Positions 1 through 9,890 of a stretch of 64,000 bases of DNA are shown piece by piece. Source of the DNA: Bremia lactucae (taxonomy: Eukaryota; Oomycota; Peronosporomycetes; Peronosporales; Peronosporaceae); NCBI RefSeq assembly GCF_004359215.1, contig NW_027152031.1, forward strand, positions 58,500-122,499, in the 5' to 3' direction. Position 1 is the first letter of the stretch; every line of letters starts with the position of its first letter. The position numbers and the translations under genes are program-made. A model generated the notes under the pieces. The model did not search any database, had not been told where the DNA came from, and was given only the letters and a program-made list of their open reading frames with translations.

Positions 1-331
1 TCTCATTCGAAGGCTCATAATCAGCCGCCTGACGGGTATCAGGCGACTGTTCCATCCTCCCCGAGTCGGCCATTTCGTCCGACTCGCACTCATAATCGAC
101 CTCTAAAGAGGGGTCGTACTCACGTGGTGAATCACCACGTGCACTCGCAACACCAAGTGTTGTGCGAGTGGAAGACACTACGGTAGACGGAACGTCTACC
201 GCAAGAGATAACAATGCGTCACCCGCGGCTGCACGAACCGCAGCCGAAGGTTCAACACTATCCTCACCCCGCATGAATTGTTCCTTCATGCGATGGAATT
301 TAAAATGATGGATCTGACCAATCAAAATCAT
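1..331 (-). CDS. aORF N-terminus, antisense gene of family B (partial, open)
   Basis: On the minus strand an ATG at 331-329 opens a frame that runs 110 codons to the window edge with no stop. It starts MILIGQIHH, then has an Ala-rich part, a Ser/Thr-rich part and an acidic segment (VDYECESDEMADSG). Homologous N-termini occur at 4110 (+) and 14961 (-), always antisense to pol and always starting about 80 bp inside the 3' LTR. Function unknown; I recognise no domain. That the frame stays open in this copy while pol is broken in most copies argues that it is a real protein. It could instead be a chance frame shared by descent. Confidence 0.6.
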   Translation of the reverse strand, partial: MILIGQIHHFKFHRMKEQFMRGEDSVEPSAAVRAAAGDALLSLAVDVPSTVVSSTRTTLGVASARGDSPREYDPSLEVDYECESDEMADSGRMEQSPDTRQAADYEPSNE

Positions 332-395
332 TTTAAAAATTAAGTGGTCATTTAGCGACCACTCCACCTAATGACATTCAGAGTGATTGTCGTTT

Positions 396-408
396 AAGGG
401 AGGGGTGA
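396..408 (+). other. Polypurine tract of B-1
   Basis: AAGGGAGGGGTGA lies immediately before the LTR start TGTAACGGGG. This is where plus-strand DNA priming is expected, and it fixes the element's orientation as plus. Confidence 0.75.
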
Positions 409-858
409 TGTAACGGGGTGTATCGTTACATGAAATTAACAATAAAAGATTGTTAATTAATATTATCCAAAAGGTAGATAATATTTGGAGGAAATTACTT
501 TAAATAGTAATTTCCTGAATTCTTATCCATAAATAGGTATAGACCATTATGTCTATTTATTCCGCAGACTAATCAGCTGTAGAAGTAATCAAAGAGAGTT
601 ACGAGATAAGATAGATAAGAATTCATTTACATGTTTAGTATTAGTTTATAGTTAAGACAACATTTACAAAGATAGATTAACAAGACACTTAACTATATTA
701 ATACAGTTTTCATTTTACACTCTTAAGCTAACTTGCCTCAAGAGAAGTCTTCCTCTATACGTACAGTGTACGTCACTTAACGAGAGGCACCACTCACATC
801 TGAAGCAGTGTGAAGTGGACTTGTACTGAAACAGTACAAGTCGCAGTGCCCCGTTACA
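409..858 (+). repeat. Family B LTR (3' LTR of B-1)
   Basis: A 450-bp LTR starting TGTAACGGGG and ending CCCCGTTACA, with TG...CA ends and a PPT on its left. Other B LTRs are at 3614-4038, 7824-8236 and 15033-15471. The inner ends match (GTAACGGGG and CCCCGTTAC), giving the family a palindromic terminal signature. Confidence 0.85.
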
Positions 859-1690
859 CGGCGTCCTTCTTGAGCCATGTCGATAACGGCTGAATTAGCT
901 CAGCATAATATTTCGTATAGTTGTGCAATGTAAATCGCCAGACTAAGCCATTTTCGTTATACAGCCGGGTTCCTCGATGTCGGCAAGGAACATAACGATG
1001 ATACATTCTCAGGGTCAGCACGGATACCTTCCTTGCTGATTTAGCAACCGAGTATTGGAATCTTAATAGCACAGAAGAGACATTTCCTCAAGTTCGCACA
1101 CAATTTGAACTCGCGTGTCACTTGTAACACCCGCTTATAATGTTGAAGGTGCACCTTCGTATCGCAAAGATGATACTCAGCGCCGCTGTGAGCAAATCGA
1201 AGCGGAAGAAGTACTTGTGCCACCATCCGATTGAGCGTAGCTCAACCGGATGGTGCACTTTTAAGGCCTTGTGGCATGACTAGCCACTCCCAAAGCATCC
1301 CGATTAGGTGCTGACCGCAGTAAATAAAATGTCACTGTCTCTCATTAGAATTTGATAGAAAACGTTGTCAGATCTATAGCGCTGAAGATCTCGCTCCCGG
1401 ACATGTTATCCAGTACCATGTCTTTTCGGGGAATCGGCGTTTGTGCCGGGATCGTGTCGTCATTCAGCTTGTTAAAAGCGTGCAGAATGCGCCACCGTCG
1501 GTGGTTTTCTTCGCACAGATGTCAGACTCGAATGTGGCAAGATATTCTCGCGATATGGCCAGCCTAACGGTGGCTTTCAAAAACTTCATCAATTACGATG
1601 ACTTGATCAGCGCGTCACACAATACTTCGATTCGGGCACGAGGTCAACCTCGTGCCGCACAGCACGATCCGCTATAAGCTCAGCGTAATT
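859..1690 (-). pseudogene. pol: Reverse transcriptase fragment of E-1
   Basis: Read leftwards, frame-shifted pieces recall Gypsy reverse transcriptase: a HAFNKLN...IPAQTPIPRKD block near 1490-1400, FSAIDL after it, then NLRKCLF...IPILGC near 1100-1040 and LHNYTKYYAELIQPLS near 930-870. The last is the connection into RNase H, which would lie left of the B-1 LTR. Several stops and frameshifts make it non-functional. No intact YxDD box is readable. Confidence 0.7.
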
Positions 1691-2655
1691 TATTCTCGAA
1701 AACTATCGGCATACTCACACGCGAGATTGTAAACGGGTTTGTCCGAATCACGAAGGGCATCTCAGGATTGCGCCGCGAAGCGTTCTTCTCGCACTGATTT
1801 AGGCTCGACGCTGTTTGATCGACCCTCCAAAACTTGTTCATTGGGTGTTTCGGCGGTTGGAACGACGCAAACTTGCTCGATATCACCGGCCTTGAGGTCG
1901 TGAAGGAAGCCTGCCACGATTAGATTAATAGAGATGTGATTTCTTCAGCCTTGCGAGGAGGGCTCGCTACCGCAATGTAGCGGCCGCGATGTGGAAACCC
2001 CTCCACATATTCAAGCGCGAAAACGGTTTCTATCACTACGGAATCTTCTTTGGCAGTAAATATACGAGACAATCGATGTCTAGGAGATCGGCGTGTTCCA
2101 TTCTTGCGTGTCTTTTTACGTTTCGAGCCCGTGCTTGAGACTCGCCGTTGCTATCGCAGAGACGTGATGTACCCCCCCCCCTCTAGACGTGGGAGCGCAG
2201 TCTCCACCACGTCTTTCAAAGGCGGAGCTACATGCTCAGTCTCATCGATGTGAAGAGGGATTTTGTCGTCGACCGCCTCGATTAAACTCGGATTTTTCTA
2301 CTCCAATAGAGTGTGTGTTTGCAGGAGAACCTGCTCGACCGCCTCGACAGTAATCGGAAGCCGCTGTTTAGCCGATGTAGTTGCATGCGGGAACCTCTGT
2401 TCGACCGCCTCGTTGTGAATCGGGAGCCTCTGCTAGAGCGATGTAGTTGCATGCGAGAACCCCTGCCCAACCGTCTCGTTCTTTAGCTCCATCAGCGACC
2501 AAACATACCGCGCAGAGAGGCCATCGCTCTCTGTGTGCTGACTTCTTCCGTTCATGATCCTGACGTGAGGCCAATCGGACCCCGCAACGAGGAGGCGAGT
2601 GAATACTTTACTCACATATCCGCTTCGGCACTTGACGGATCGAGATAGCCAATTT
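1691..2655 (-). other. Degenerate protease to RT spacer of E-1
   Basis: About 1 kb between the protease and RT remnants. It has many stops in all minus-strand frames, a run of ten C at about 2168, and two diverged tandem pieces near 2290-2470 encoding related Arg/Ser-rich peptides (GSRMQLHR occurs twice). I see no domain. Confidence 0.4.
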
Positions 2656-3275
2656 ATGTGATCTGCAGCCGACACCATGACAGCCATGGTATTCGAAGAA
2701 TGCAATCGAATGCGTAGTTCATTTCGCAAAATAAACATTTATCGTTGCTCGCAAAGCCATCGAAAGTGTATGACAAAACGACCGTCCTGCGTGGAGGACG
2801 TTGTGGTTGGTACTCGGCTAGCTTGAGAATGATGTCGCCCGGACCCTATCGAAATGACGGGATGAGGGTCAAAAAGGAGGGACCAGAGTCCAGCAACGCT
2901 CGGAGTGGTCGATTCACTCTAGCAACGAAGAGACTGATGATGGTCAGCCTCGACTTGTCGCGCATGGTGGAGTCATTGAAATAAGTATGAGTCCCTTCGG
3001 AGCTAGGAGCTCGAGCTGCCACCGGGGTACCCGGCTCCAAATCCGCCAGTAGGGCGCCCCGCACCTACTGGAATTGCTTGTATTTTTGGCGGGGCCATCG
3101 ATGACATAGCATCTCCTCGTGATATGGCTGTGCTCATGACCACCGGCGCACGCAAACGGCCGCACGATGGCCTGTTTTGCTGCAATATAAAACACTTCAT
3201 TGTGTTTTGAATACGAATACCGCGGCGTAAAGGATTCCCGCAACCACGAAAAATCTCGATCACACTAGATGCCAT
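2656..3275 (-). pseudogene. gag end and aspartic protease of E-1
   Basis: The minus strand encodes RPLRALLDSGPS, the catalytic D-S-G motif of a retropepsin, with its Asp codon near 2890. Downstream are LSYTFDGF and the flap-side block DCILRIPWL, typical of Gypsy proteases. To the right (3000-3275) is a degenerate nucleocapsid-like stretch with scattered Cys and His. A stop follows IPSFR, so the protease is interrupted. Confidence 0.6.
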
Positions 3276-3613
3276 CCAGTGTGGCTTGCGACTGGCGTTC
3301 CAGCCGACTTAAAACGATTCTCGCTTGCGTGCAGACTTCTTCCTACTTCGACAGGACAAGCTGTTGATGCGTGATTACGTTCATAGGACAAGATATATTG
3401 CTTTGTTTATCATCACACAGCCGATGTGCATGGTTTGGTATGGTCCATGTCTTCGTCTTCGGTATGCAGCAAGGCATGAAACGTTGCTGCCTCGCGCGTG
3501 CTGAGCCAAAGACCCTCGAAAAAGCAGTTGCCTCGCGCTTCGAGGGGATTCCGATGTCACGTCGTCATATTTACATGCAGTGTCGCTACCTCCCCAGATG
3601 TCTGGTCCAGAGC
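3276..3613 (+). other. Unassigned 340 bp, possible inverted gag scrap
   Basis: No clear gene. On the plus strand a short peptide with EPKTLEKAVASRF near 3500 resembles the Gypsy gag block TFEKAVAIAL seen at 33185. That would be opposite in orientation to E-1 and would suggest another small inversion. The evidence is weak. Confidence 0.25.
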
Positions 3614-4038
3614 TGTAACGGGGCACTGCCGATTTGTACTGCTTCACTACAAGTCCACTTAGCAATGCTTCAGTGCAAGTGGTGCCACACGTCACTTCAC
3701 GTACACTAGTACGTGCAGAGGAAGACTCTCTTTAAAACACTTGTTTGAAGAGGTTAGACGTAACTGTATTTAGTTCTTTTGTTTCTATATATTTTCTACT
3801 AACTTAATCATATACTAATACGAAACATGTAATTATTTTATCTGTCTCTCTCTTTGCGCGCGTCCAGCGCTGGCTGGACCGCGGAGCAAGTAGATATAAA
3901 GGCCTACATCTACAAATGTTAATATTTTTGAATGTTGCTATGTAAAGAAATATTCCCAAAACATTTTCTACCTTTTAGATAATATTTTTATTAACAACCT
4001 TCAAGTGTTACTTTCATGTACCGATACACCCCGTTACG
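3614..4038 (-). repeat. Family B LTR (3' LTR of B-2)
   Basis: The LTR runs from TGTAACGGGGC at 3614 to CCCCGTTACG at 4038, where the terminal A has become G. The complement of CTTAAGGGGTGA at 4039-4051 is its polypurine tract, so the element reads to the left. It contains a TCTCTCTCTTTGCGCGCGTCC block shared with the other B LTRs. Confidence 0.8.
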
Positions 4039-4109
4039 TCACCCCTTAAGCGACAATCACTTTGACTGTCATTGAATAGAGTGGTAACTATAAGACAACA
4101 TAAGTGAAA

Positions 4110-5200
4110 ATGATCTTGATTGGGCAGAACCATCATTTTTTCAATCTATCGCATGGTAACGGCTCCATGCGGTCAGCGAATAGTGCGGAACCCTCGGCTG
4201 CGATACATGTAGCCGTGGGCGACGCATTATTGTCTCGTGCGGCAGACAATTTCTCTGCTGTAGTATCATCTTCTCCCGCAACACTAAATGTTAGGGTTTA
4301 CGTGGTGAGTCACCACTTGAATGCGATCCCTCTTTGAAGGTCGAATATGAATGCGAGTCGGACGAGATGGCCGACTCGGGAAGAGTGGAACAGTCGCCTG
4401 ACGACATTCAGGCGACTAACTATGAGCCTTTGAATGAGGCGGCTCAATCGGATAGACGTGCTAATAGCATTCGCTATAGCATGTTTGGTTTCGGCGATGA
4501 GGATGATTCCTCATCGCCCGCACCGTCTCCCGTGCCGTCACCCGCACTTATTTCTGTGCGTGGTGATGACGATGGCGTAAGCCATCGTAATAAAAGTTCT
4601 TGTGGTAACTCGGATATTAACCGGTGTTTTTTTAGGATAATAACACCACCTAAAACATACTAATAGTGGCAAAACTAGCTGTTGTAGTATTATCCTTAAA
4701 AACATTGGTTAATATCAGACTTTCACCAACGCTACTTGCTCCCGGAATTGACATATTTGCTAATATATAAACAAACAATCCAATACAAAATAATGGCATA
4801 GTATGCGCTAAACCACCATAATAATTAATGAAACGAGCATGATATCTATCATATAAACAACCAATTAAGAAAACAATCCACTCGATACTAACCCACCCCT
4901 GCTTCAGTGAGTACCACTTAGGAGAGCCCCTAAGAAGAAGCCGTGCATTTATGTTGCCCGAACGGCTAGTCAGTAGCTTGTCTGGAGAGACTACTCCTCA
5001 CAATAAATATCCTTTATTTATTGCGACAAAGCTACATGGCCTAGATCCCAGCGCAAAGAACTTTCGCGCTGAGGAAAATTTTTTATCTCGATGCTTTTCT
5101 TAAGTATCGATGTATAATAGCAACGACAAGCGAGATAAAAGCGCGCTGATGACAGCCTGGGGCGCGTTTATTCGCAATGTCAAGAAATTATACGCGAAGC
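4110..5200 (+). pseudogene. aORF of B-2, split by a mitochondrial insertion
   Basis: The ATG at 4110 opens MILIGQNHHF, homologous to the aORF at 331 (-). A frameshift near 4300 moves to a frame holding VEYECESDEMADSGRVEQSP and a Ser/Pro-rich acidic stretch (DEDDSSSPAPSP) up to 4603. After the inserted DNA, homology resumes at 4892 and includes KLHGLDPSAKNFRAEE near 5030-5080, a block conserved at 14290 (-). This block recalls DETEFFIDAFFRHQWY in the family C copy near 31040 (-). Reading is broken by stops. The strand is opposite to the chromodomain at 5250-5640. Function unknown. Confidence 0.55.
4604..4891 (-). other. nad4: Mitochondrial insertion (NUMT): nad4 fragment
   Basis: The minus strand from about 4885 to 4655 encodes a hydrophobic peptide with RFINYYGGLAHTMPLF and YILANMSIPGASS. 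This is the conserved core of mitochondrial NADH dehydrogenase subunit 4 (usual form YYGGL.Q.MP...LAN...PGTS). It interrupts the aORF of B-2 exactly where B-3 is uninterrupted, so it is a later insertion. The left 40 bp (4611-4648) are an imperfect inverted repeat of 4685-4721, a fold-back extension of the same nad4 sequence. Confidence 0.8.
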
Positions 5201-5249
5201 CTGGCTTCAAAGACTAAACGCGATTTGCGTTAAGTTTGAGAAACGAACT

Positions 5250-5716
5250 TCAACCGGTGCAAAGTATAAATTGCATCGGTTGTCTCGTGAGGCAAGACTT
5301 CCATGCCTCACGTAGGGTAATCCCTGTCCGTGTTGTGTCGACAACACGAAACGAGTAAAAGAAGATGTTTATTTCCTTTCTTCGCCCTGGGGAAGGGCTC
5401 GCATCTCTATCGAGATGCGCGATGCGATTGACGTTTTGTAATCGATTTACAGGCGCCAGGGGCGCGTGTTTTCCATGGACCTTCTGATCCATCGGACGGG
5501 TCTCGTCAAACTGACGGACGAGGCCTTCAACGTCAACAACCAGCTGGGAACGAGGCTTCCAGCTGTCGTGCGATGGTGGATTACCACACCAGCGAACCAG
5601 ATAATTCGTTCGCTGCCCCTTCACATCACAGTGGTGAACGATACTTTTTACAAGAAAGCGTTGACCACCGTGTATCCACCAATGGTTATGGTGGAGGTGG
5701 GATTTTTAGATCCGAA
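5250..5716 (-). pseudogene. pol: Chromodomain, pol C-terminus of B-2
   Basis: The minus strand encodes VKGQRTNYLVRWCGNPPSHDSWKP, a chromodomain with the usual YLV(R/K)W..P...SWEP pattern (here C and N replace two common residues). About 60 hydrophilic residues with SPSPGRR follow. It would tether integrase to chromatin. The next upstream pol sequence is missing because the element is fused to D-1 at about 5718. Confidence 0.75.
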
Positions 5717-5718
5717 CC

Positions 5719-6090
5719 GTCAGTTGCATACGCCTCTCGCAGGAGCACATACTTTCCGATGTCCTGCAAAGAGCTCGCAACTGTGCGTGTACGCTAGCCT
5801 AACCATGGTTGGGGTTTTGCCAATCATGGCATGCCTAGGATGAGGTCATATTGACTCTCCATACCTAGCACTGTGAACTTCTCTTTACAAGAAAAGTCAC
5901 TAAAGCTGAAGGCGAGTTCTACCTGAACTGCCTCAGACTTAACGAGCGCGCCGTTCGCTAAATGACGGTCGCCTCATCTCGCTTGCCATCCTGGCAAAGC
6001 GACTCAAACATCGCCGGTCACTTTTTAGAGCCGCGAGTTTTACAAAATTTTATGATGCACCCGAATTCAATAAAAAGGTCATCACCTGGT
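5719..6090 (-). pseudogene. Aspartic protease of D-1
   Basis: The minus strand encodes SQYDLILGMPWLA, the ILG-PW core that follows the catalytic loop in Gypsy proteases, near 5840-5800. SHLHHNHWW next to the break is already B-type sequence. Stops separate the pieces. The homolog in D-2 is at 41.5-41.8 kb. Confidence 0.6.
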
Positions 6091-6101
6091 CATAGCCGTA
6101 C

Positions 6102-7237
6102 TTAAGAGCTATAGACCAGCAGGGTTAAGGTTCGAAATTTCGAGACCTCAGGGACTATGCTACCCATTTGTTCGACAACTCTGAACTTAGGGGTAGCCTC
6201 AGAGTCCGTGTCAGTAGGGCATCCGGCCCCTACTGCGCTGGCATAGCAGCGAGCATCATATGGCCGCGCTTGCCGCATTTTATAGCAGACAACGTCTGCA
6301 TTGCCCCAACTCCATGGGAGTGGCATCTGACTCTCGGCTGACGGCTTATACCAAGCTGTCGCCGAAGCACTGTTGTAGGATAGCTCCTCAGCTAAGGCAA
6401 TTTGGATTGCCTCTTCCATCGTCGACGGCAACTTTCTGAAAAGGGCCTGTCGCGATGGGTCATGCCGTAGTCCGCTCATAAATGTGGGAACCTTTATGTG
6501 CTCCGGAATCGGACCTAAGGTAATGGACGCCGACAGCAAGCGCATCGCTTGCAAAAACTCTTGCAGAGATCGCTTCGCCTGTCACGCTCCAAAGAAGCGC
6601 GTCTGAAGCAAGACTTCGTTGTTCGGCGGCTGGTACGTGGCGCTAATCTTTTCCTTGAAGATTGCCCATGTAGGAACGCTTTTCTGTCCGCCATAAGCGC
6701 CGAGTAAGCCCACTCTGAGGCCTTACCGCACAGGTGCGACATGGCGTACGACACCATCCAGCTGTCATCCTCGATGAGCTGCGCGACACCGCATTGCTCC
6801 ACGGCTAACAGCTAGTGGACAATCGTGCGCGCTGCAGTTCCATTAGAATTGGGCAAGTCCATCCGAATGGGCCCCAGCTGATGCGGCCGGCCAAAGAGCA
6901 TTTCAACACTCCTGCTGAGAGCCTCGCTCCGAACCTGCTCATGACTGAGCTCATCGTGAGTCTGAGTGACGGACTCCGCCGCAGCATGGCTCTGTGCCTC
7001 GGACGCCGCTCTCCGCTGTCCGAGCACGAATGCCTCAAACTGTTCCAACTAAGAAACATGTTGCTCCAGAGGACTGCTCAGGAGCCTGGCCAGGGCTTGT
7101 TTACCAAGTCCCTGCGCCAAGTGCCCTGCCACCTCCCGATGATGTTCGGAGAGGTGGTGGGGGGAATCATCCCAATCGATATTGAGACTCATCCTCACGT
7201 ACGCACGCAGAGATGCGGGTCGTGAGAAGGAATTCAA
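6102..7237 (-). pseudogene. gag: gag of D-1
   Basis: Three overlapping minus-strand frames reproduce the D-2 gag: an N-terminal part with HREVAGHLAQ..., the capsid block QLIEDDSWMVSYAMSHLCGKASEWAYSALM (6790-6700) and EHIKVPTFMSGLRHDPSRQALF near 6500-6440. This is the retrotransposon gag (capsid) fold that assembles virus-like particles. At least two frameshifts and one stop break it. No zinc knuckle with intact spacing is readable. Plus-strand frames over this stretch are shadows. Confidence 0.7.
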
Positions 7238-7248
7238 GTTCTACTAAG

Positions 7249-7800
7249 TGTAGGCGGGTACGTCTTAATGCGGCCACGCTCTACTAAGACACACACCCTA
7301 GCACAGCGAGGAAGCGGTTAAACCGTCTTCTCTTACATGCAGTGAGGTAGTTGTGGTGGGCGCGTTAGCGACCTCACCCAACGCACTAAGTACTCTAGTA
7401 AAGTGTCGTCACGGGAGCGGTGATCTGGCTCCTCGCGCGCACTTACTAAGGAAAAAGTAGTTTTCAGACTGATTTATATTTAATGCATCAAATATAAATA
7501 CGTACTTTTACCAATCAAAATTATCATCTCTGTAGATATAACTAATATGTTTGCGAGCGTATCTTTCTAGATATCTCGCGTAACGGATAACGCTAGCCGT
7601 CATCATTGATGGCGCTAGGCGTCATCCCTCTTAATGTGAACGTACCTATGTGCATCACATACAAAAGGGTGGGTCACAATGTGAACCACACCCAAGTGGT
7701 GGGTCTAATTACTTTACTTAAGTAATTGACCATCCCCGAAAGCACACAAAGTGTACTTAACGAGGACTGCTTAACATTAGGGCAACTTTAGCCCGTTACA
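7249..7800 (-). repeat. Family D LTR (5' LTR of D-1)
   Basis: A 552-bp LTR, TGTAGGCGGG...TTTAGCCCGTTACA, homologous to 35671-36190 and 43068-43579. A degraded primer site (complement CTTAGTAGAACTTG) lies at its left edge, so the element reads left. The 23 bp to its right belong to a family A LTR. Confidence 0.8.
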
Positions 7801-7823
7801 CTCTCACAAATCAAGGCGCAAGC
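7801..7823 (-). repeat. Family A LTR fragment, left of B-3
   Basis: CTCTCACAAATCAAGGCGCAAGC matches the A LTR (52422-52446). It continues at 15472 after the B-3 insertion, with CAAGC at both sides (7819-7823 and 15472-15476). Confidence 0.7.
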
Positions 7824-8236
7824 TGTAACGGGGTGTTTCGTTAGATGAAATTATCACTTAAAGTTTGATACTTTGTATATTATTCTAAAATGTAGGTAAT
7901 ATTTTGGGAGTTCTACTTTACATAGTTATATTCGAAAGCTTATACATTGGTAGATATAGGTGATTATATCTACTTGCTTCGCGCTCCAGTCAGCACTGGA
8001 CGCGCGCAAAAAGAGAGAGATAAGACTTTATCTGTCTGTTTTATATTAGAATATAATTAAGTTAGTAGAAAATAGATAGACACAGAAGAGCTTAATTACA
8101 TTAATACAGTTTACTTTTAACCCTCTTTAAAGCAAATATTATAAAGAGAGTCTTCCTCTGCACGTACTAGTGTACGTGAAGTGACGTGTGGCACCACTTG
8201 TACTGAAGCACTACAAGTTGGTAGTGCCCCGTTACA
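7824..8236 (+). repeat. Family B LTR (5' LTR of B-3)
   Basis: TGTAACGGGGTGTTTCG...GTGCCCCGTTACA, followed after CC by the primer site. It shares TACTTGCTTCGCGCTCCAGT with the 3' LTR (15180). Confidence 0.85.
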
Positions 8237-8238
8237 CC

Positions 8239-8257
8239 TGGTAGCACTTTGTAGTCC
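8239..8257 (+). other. Primer-binding site of B-3
   Basis: TGGTAGCACTTTGTAGTCC starts two bases after the LTR. TGG at the start fits pairing with the CCA end of a tRNA. The same sequence follows the 5' LTR in families A, C and D. I cannot name the tRNA. Confidence 0.65.
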
Positions 8258-8286
8258 GTCCAAGGACCACAGTTCCATCATCTACC

Positions 8287-9425
8287 ATGGACGTGTTAGA
8301 TGATAGTGGAAATGCGCATCGCGTTTTGCGTGATAGCTACTCCTTTTTAAGTGACATAGAAAGGAGTGCGGTCGAACGAATGAGTTCGACCGTAGGGAAT
8401 AATGCCATGTTGGCCATGTTGTTCGGTTTGGACAGAGGTTCCCTCCATTCAACCATCGCCAAGTTCATTCAACATGAACTTGACGAGGCGAAGGTAGCCT
8501 TGCTTAATCAGCAAGGCTCTCAACAGGCAGAACTGCTGAGGTTACAACAGGTTCAGACCCTTGTACCTGGGATGACGCACACGCGTCGTCCCGAAACCTT
8601 AAAGATAGACATCTCGAAGTATAGGAGGGTCGAAGAAGTCTCCCTCTTAAGATGGTTCGTTGGGTTGGACGATGCCATAAGGGCTCGTCACATCGTCGAT
8701 GAGAAAATGCAAGTCGCATTTATTCAGTCAACTTTGGCAGTCTTGCCAAGACTTGGGCCCAAAGCCTTAAGTTGCGCGACCCATTTGTCTTTGGGTCGCT
8801 AGAGGCTTTTAAATTCCGGCTCAAACAGACGTTTGGACCGCCTAGGACTGAGTTCAGAGCTCGTTAAGAGCTTCTGAAACTCAAGCAAGGCAAGCGTGAT
8901 GTTCACGCTTATGCCCAACACATACGACTCTTAGCGAGTTGTATCACAAACAACCCCGTTCATGAACGCACGTTGATTAGGTGTCCATGCAAGCTCTTAC
9001 AGATTGTCCCGTAAACACCCACCTGGTCCGCTTGAAACTGTATACGCTTGAAAAAGCAATATCCGTTGCGGAAGAGGAGAACTTTAGCTGGAGACAGGCT
9101 CAAGCTAGTTCGTCATCGTATCGTCCTCCGTCCTCCGCAACGACAAGAGCTTGGAGGTCCAGATCCTATGGACCTCCCTTACGTCGAAAGCGATAGACCT
9201 CGCTTTTCGAACAATGTGTGATTGCAGAGATGCAATCGCTGTCAAAATTTAGGTCACTACGCTCATGTGTGTAGTGCCCCACGCCCAGTACCGAGGGGTA
9301 CTGAACGTAATTATGGACAGAATGCCAAAAAGGGCAACGGTCGCGGGTCCGACGTTGTTGCGAAATCGCAACAACGAGGTGGACCGCCAAAAATGGTCGG
9401 GGTTAGTAGGGGCGCAACGCCCTAG
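8287..9425 (+). pseudogene. gag: gag of B-3
   Basis: The ATG at 8287 starts a 171-codon open piece with a Gln-rich helical part (LNQQGSQQAELLRLQQ). A frameshift near 8729 moves into RDPFVFGSLEAFKFRLKQTF, a stop lies near 8864, then ELLKLKQGKRDVHAYAQHIR and a second frameshift near 8979. The C-terminus (9222-9425) has a zinc knuckle CNRCQNLGHYAHVC (C-x2-C-x4-H-x4-C) with Arg/Gly-rich flanks, typical of an RNA-binding nucleocapsid. The structural protein would package element RNA. It is inactive here. Confidence 0.8.
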
Positions 9426-9890
9426 TGATCCAGCAGCTTCAAGAGAATTTGCAAATCGCTCCAGACACACGGGCATTATGTGTCTCGGCACCTGGCGATG
9501 AGGTATCCCTCATCACATTGATGTTTAAAGTGAGCAATGATTTGTCACTTAGAGCCCTAGTGGACTGTGGGGCGCCGAATAACTTTATTCGTCGCCAGTC
9601 GCTAGAGGGTCGTAGGCCCAAATATGTTAAGTGCGACATTCCTTCAACGAGAATGACGGTGCGTCTAGCGACAGGTGCATCGATAACAGTAATGAAACGC
9701 GTAGTGAAAATTCACTACATGTTATAAGATTTACAGCACGATGATGATTTTATCGTACTGGATTTGGATGACAAATTTGATGTCATCCTAGGTTTACCTT
9801 GGCTCAGAAAACATGAGCCAACAATCAGCTGGCAGCATCGATCCGTAAAGATGTCTACCACTTGTTCATCAGATGGCCATCTGATGAAAG
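9425..9890 (+). pseudogene. Aspartic protease of B-3
   Basis: LSLRALVDCGAPNNFIRRQS carries the catalytic Asp, with Cys replacing the usual Ser/Thr of D-S/T-G. Further on, DDDFIVLDLDDKFDVILGLPW contains the second conserved ILG motif. A stop at 9725 separates the two. It would cleave the Gag-Pol polyprotein. Confidence 0.75.

Larger units (their letters stand above)
1..858 (+). mobile_element. B-1: 3' end of a family B Ty3/Gypsy element
   Basis: The 3' end of a plus-strand Gypsy element whose body lies left of the window. In order it holds the end of the internal region (carrying the antisense aORF), a polypurine tract and a 3' LTR. The LTR is followed directly by reverse-transcriptase sequence of another element (E-1), so B-1 probably inserted into E-1. 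The left insertion point is not visible. Confidence 0.8.
859..3300 (-). mobile_element. E-1: internal part of a Gypsy element
   Basis: Minus-strand Gypsy remains with no LTR in the window. Right to left they are a gag end, protease, spacer and reverse transcriptase, cut at 858/859 by the B-1 LTR. All frames carry stops. The sequence differs enough from A to D that I treat it as a separate family. Confidence 0.7.
3614..5718 (-). mobile_element. B-2: 3' half of a family B element
   Basis: A minus-strand element: chromodomain (5250-5640), aORF on the plus strand (4110-5200, split by mitochondrial DNA), PPT (4039-4051) and 3' LTR (3614-4038). It ends at about 5718, where the sequence switches to the protease of a family D element, leaving a chimera with mismatched ends. 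Confidence 0.75.
5719..7800 (-). mobile_element. D-1: 5' half of a family D element
   Basis: Minus-strand 5' LTR (7249-7800), gag and protease of family D, ending inside the protease at about 5718. It matches D-2 (41.4-43.6 kb) along its length. Fusion to B-2 removed the reverse transcriptase and most of integrase. Confidence 0.75.

Noticed and set aside
2168..2178. Run of ten C as a functional signal
   Set aside because: Isolated homopolymer within decayed E-1 sequence, with no LTR next to it.
3371..3709. Hydrophobic N-terminus as a secreted effector
   Set aside because: No convincing signal peptide cleavage site, no RXLR or LFLAK motif, and the frame runs into a B LTR. I found no effector candidate in the window.
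6815..7225. 136-codon plus-strand frame
   Set aside because: Shadow of the D-1 gag on the minus strand, whose capsid motifs match D-2.
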